Source: Litoditis marina
Lineage: Eukaryota; Nematoda; Chromadorea; Rhabditida; Rhabditidae
DNA length: 64,000 nucleotides
Direction of reading: 5' to 3'
Assembly: GCA_964036275.1 (NCBI GenBank)
Contig: OZ038439.1
Location: forward strand, 248,001 to 312,000
Shown: one piece after another, positions 62,116 to 64,000 of the stretch
Position numbering within the stretch: position 1 is the first letter of the stretch
Layout: every line of letters starts with the position of its first letter
The notes under the pieces: generated by a model
Told to the model about the DNA's origin: nothing
Seen by the model: only the letters and a program-made list of their open reading frames with translations
Databases searched by the model: none
Program-made: the position numbers and the translations under genes

Positions 62116-62918
62116 CAAACAAATAGGTACTTCAATTGTATATTTGAAATACATTACAGAAAAAACTATAAAACTCACATCATTTGTGTACAGAATAGTC
62201 AACTCCGACCAGACAGAGGCTTGTTATTTAATGAAATGAACATAGTTAGCGGGGATGGGTGGCCATGGTTCACGATTCACACGAATAGAATGGCCATCCC
62301 GGAAAACCGTCTGGACTGACGCGTTTGTACGGGTATTTCCCAGTCTCTGTCTGTCTGCCTGTCTCTCTTTCTCTCTCTCTCTTCTCCATCTTTCTGACTA
62401 TATTATTATAGGTATTGCTCTCCCTCTCTAACTCTCCTTTCCACACTCTTTTACTCTCACTCTCTGTTTTCTCTCTCTCTCTCGCTTTTGTTACATCTCT
62501 TTCTGTAGAACATTGTAAAATGGGCTGATAATTCTTTATTTATGTCAAAGATCACGATATATGTATGTCAAATATTAATATTCCCTTTGCGACCTTTCTC
62601 TCCATCACTCCTTCGAATTGCAGGTTATCTGGAAAGATAATCGATTTTTTCGAAACTTTGCACTTGAGACTATGAAGCTCATAATGTCCACTCGAATGCA
62701 AAATGAAATTAATAAAGTAGACCGGAGAGCAACATGGTTTCTCGTAAAGCTGATGTATCCTACTTTTGATTGGACGCGTCGCGTGTTGCGCGGCATTGTC
62801 ATGTGAATGTCACGTGAACTGATCAAACTAATATACGAGTTATTTGTGCTCTCCGATCTCAATACAGTTGGAAGCAGCCCGAAACGGAACCTCTACTCAA
62901 GTTGTGTTTCGGTCTCTT
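62116..62918. other. No gene; CT-rich tract and small palindrome
   Basis: A GGGATG...CATCCC palindrome (about 62250-62300) and CT-rich low complexity (62340-62490). An open frame at 62618-62806 shows no motif. Confidence 0.4.
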
Positions 62919-64000
62919 TTAACTATCTACGATTTTTCTGTTTACTCAGAGGTTTCGAGTTTTCTGGATTATATTTGTCAAACATCAAACTGCAGTCCAG
63001 ACGGCGCAGCAAACCATACATGATAGTTCTTTTCATCCCCACTGAGACCCTTTGGCATCGTGCCAACTTATTTAAATGGCTATTTCTCCGACCAGATATA
63101 AGTTTTCCAAGAACTTTTTTCATTGACTTGTACTCATGAAACAGAGCAACCTCTAACAACGATTTACGGTTTAGTGGAAAACTCGAAAGTGGTTAACTAT
63201 CTACGATTTTTTTGTTTACTCAGAGGTTTCGAGTTTTCTGGATTATATTTGTCAAACATCAAACTGCAGTCCAGACGGCGCAGCAAACCATACATGATAG
63301 TTCTTTTCATCCCCACTGAGACCCTTTGGCATCGTGCCAACTTATTTATATGGCTATTTCTCCGACCAGATATAAGTTTTCCAAGAACTTTTTTCATTGA
63401 CTTGTACTCATGAAACAGAGCAACCTCTAACAACGATTTACGGTTTAGTGGAAAACTCGAAAGTGGTTAACTATCTACGATTTTTTTGTTTACTCAGAGG
63501 TTTCGAGTTTTCTGGATTATATTTGTCAAACATCAAACTGCAGTCCAGACGGCGCAGCAAACCATACATGATAGTTCTTTTCATCCCCACTGAGACCCTT
63601 TGGCATCGTGCCAACTTATTTAAATGGCTATTTCTCCGACCAGATATAAGTTTTCCAAGAACTTTTTTCATTGACTTGTACTCATGAAACAGAGCAACCT
63701 CTAACAACGATTTACGGTTTAGTGGAAAACTCGAAAGTGGTTAACTATCTACGATTTTTTTGTTTACTCAGAGGTTTCGAGTTTTCTGGATTATATTTGT
63801 CAAACATCAAACTGCAGTCCAGACGGCGCAGCAAACCATACATGATAGTTCTTTTCATCCCCACTGAGACCCTTTGGCATCGTGCCAACTTATTTAAATG
63901 GCTATTTCTCCGACCAGATATAAGTTTTCCAAGAACTTTTTTCATTGACTTGTACTCATGAAACAGAGCAACCTCTAACAACGATTTACGGTTTAGTGGA
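62919..64000. repeat. 274-bp tandem satellite, four copies, running off the edge
   Basis: Unit starts at 62919, 63193, 63467 and 63741; the last is cut at 64000. Copies differ at only a few positions. The unit contains CTTTGGCATCGTGCCAACTT and AGAGCAACCTCTAACAACGA. Repeated 96-codon frames are a consequence of repetition and have no known motif. Confidence 0.95.

Noticed and set aside
63123..63961. Repeated 96-codon frames
   Set aside because: They are identical because the 274-bp satellite is repeated; successive copies fall in shifted frames and there is no recognisable domain.

Overview
The window looks like a non-coding-rich, repeat-loaded piece of a nematode nuclear genome, most likely a Caenorhabditis relative. 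The evidence is AT-rich DNA, short introns with TTTCAG/TTTTCAG acceptors, many small palindromic MITEs, and Helitrons. This is inference; no ribosomal or other marker gene is present. Most real coding sequence is in small spliced exons, which I assembled by hand from reading frame, splice sites and phase.

Region 1 (874-17522, minus) is one 11-exon gene for a 416-residue rhodopsin-like G-protein-coupled receptor. All splice phases agree, the TM3/ECL2 cysteines are present, and VRY replaces DRY. Its sixth intron (2457-12360) holds a young LTR retrotransposon (2911-11080, minus) with near-identical 656/658-bp LTRs, a CCCG target duplication, a primer-binding site and a polypurine tract, but only a Gag-like ORF. 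Introns also hold foldback MITEs.

Region 2 (17523-30453) has no gene I can name. It holds weak candidate ORFs, several palindromic repeat families, a CACGTG-rich repeat, and a GAATTG minisatellite. The minisatellite is bounded by 13-bp inverted repeats and a TACTCT target duplication, and it has split a tRNA-like-containing repeat.

Region 3 (30454-58730) is dominated by eight Helitron-type rolling-circle elements. Two (A, B) lie head-to-tail on minus at 30454-32914. Six (C-H) lie head-to-tail on plus at 35755-58730, each joined to the next by a single T. Every 3' end is a CAAGG...CCTTG palindrome. H (50129-58730) carries a nearly complete 17-exon RepHel gene (HUH/Y2 Rep plus Pif1-like helicase), with one damaged splice donor. 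C carries a RepHel gene that has lost the exons for the HUH motif. A, B, D, E, F and G are non-autonomous and filled with minisatellites. A, B, E and G share a TATA box followed by a conserved CGAAC-N5-GTTCG hairpin.

Region 4 (58731-64000): removing the C-H chain plus one T would join an open frame on its left (35404-35754) to one on its right (58732-59034), so the chain may have broken a gene. Next come three exons of a Lys/Glu-rich host protein on minus (59647-61214), two further copies of the tRNA-like repeat, another MITE, and a 274-bp satellite running off the right edge.
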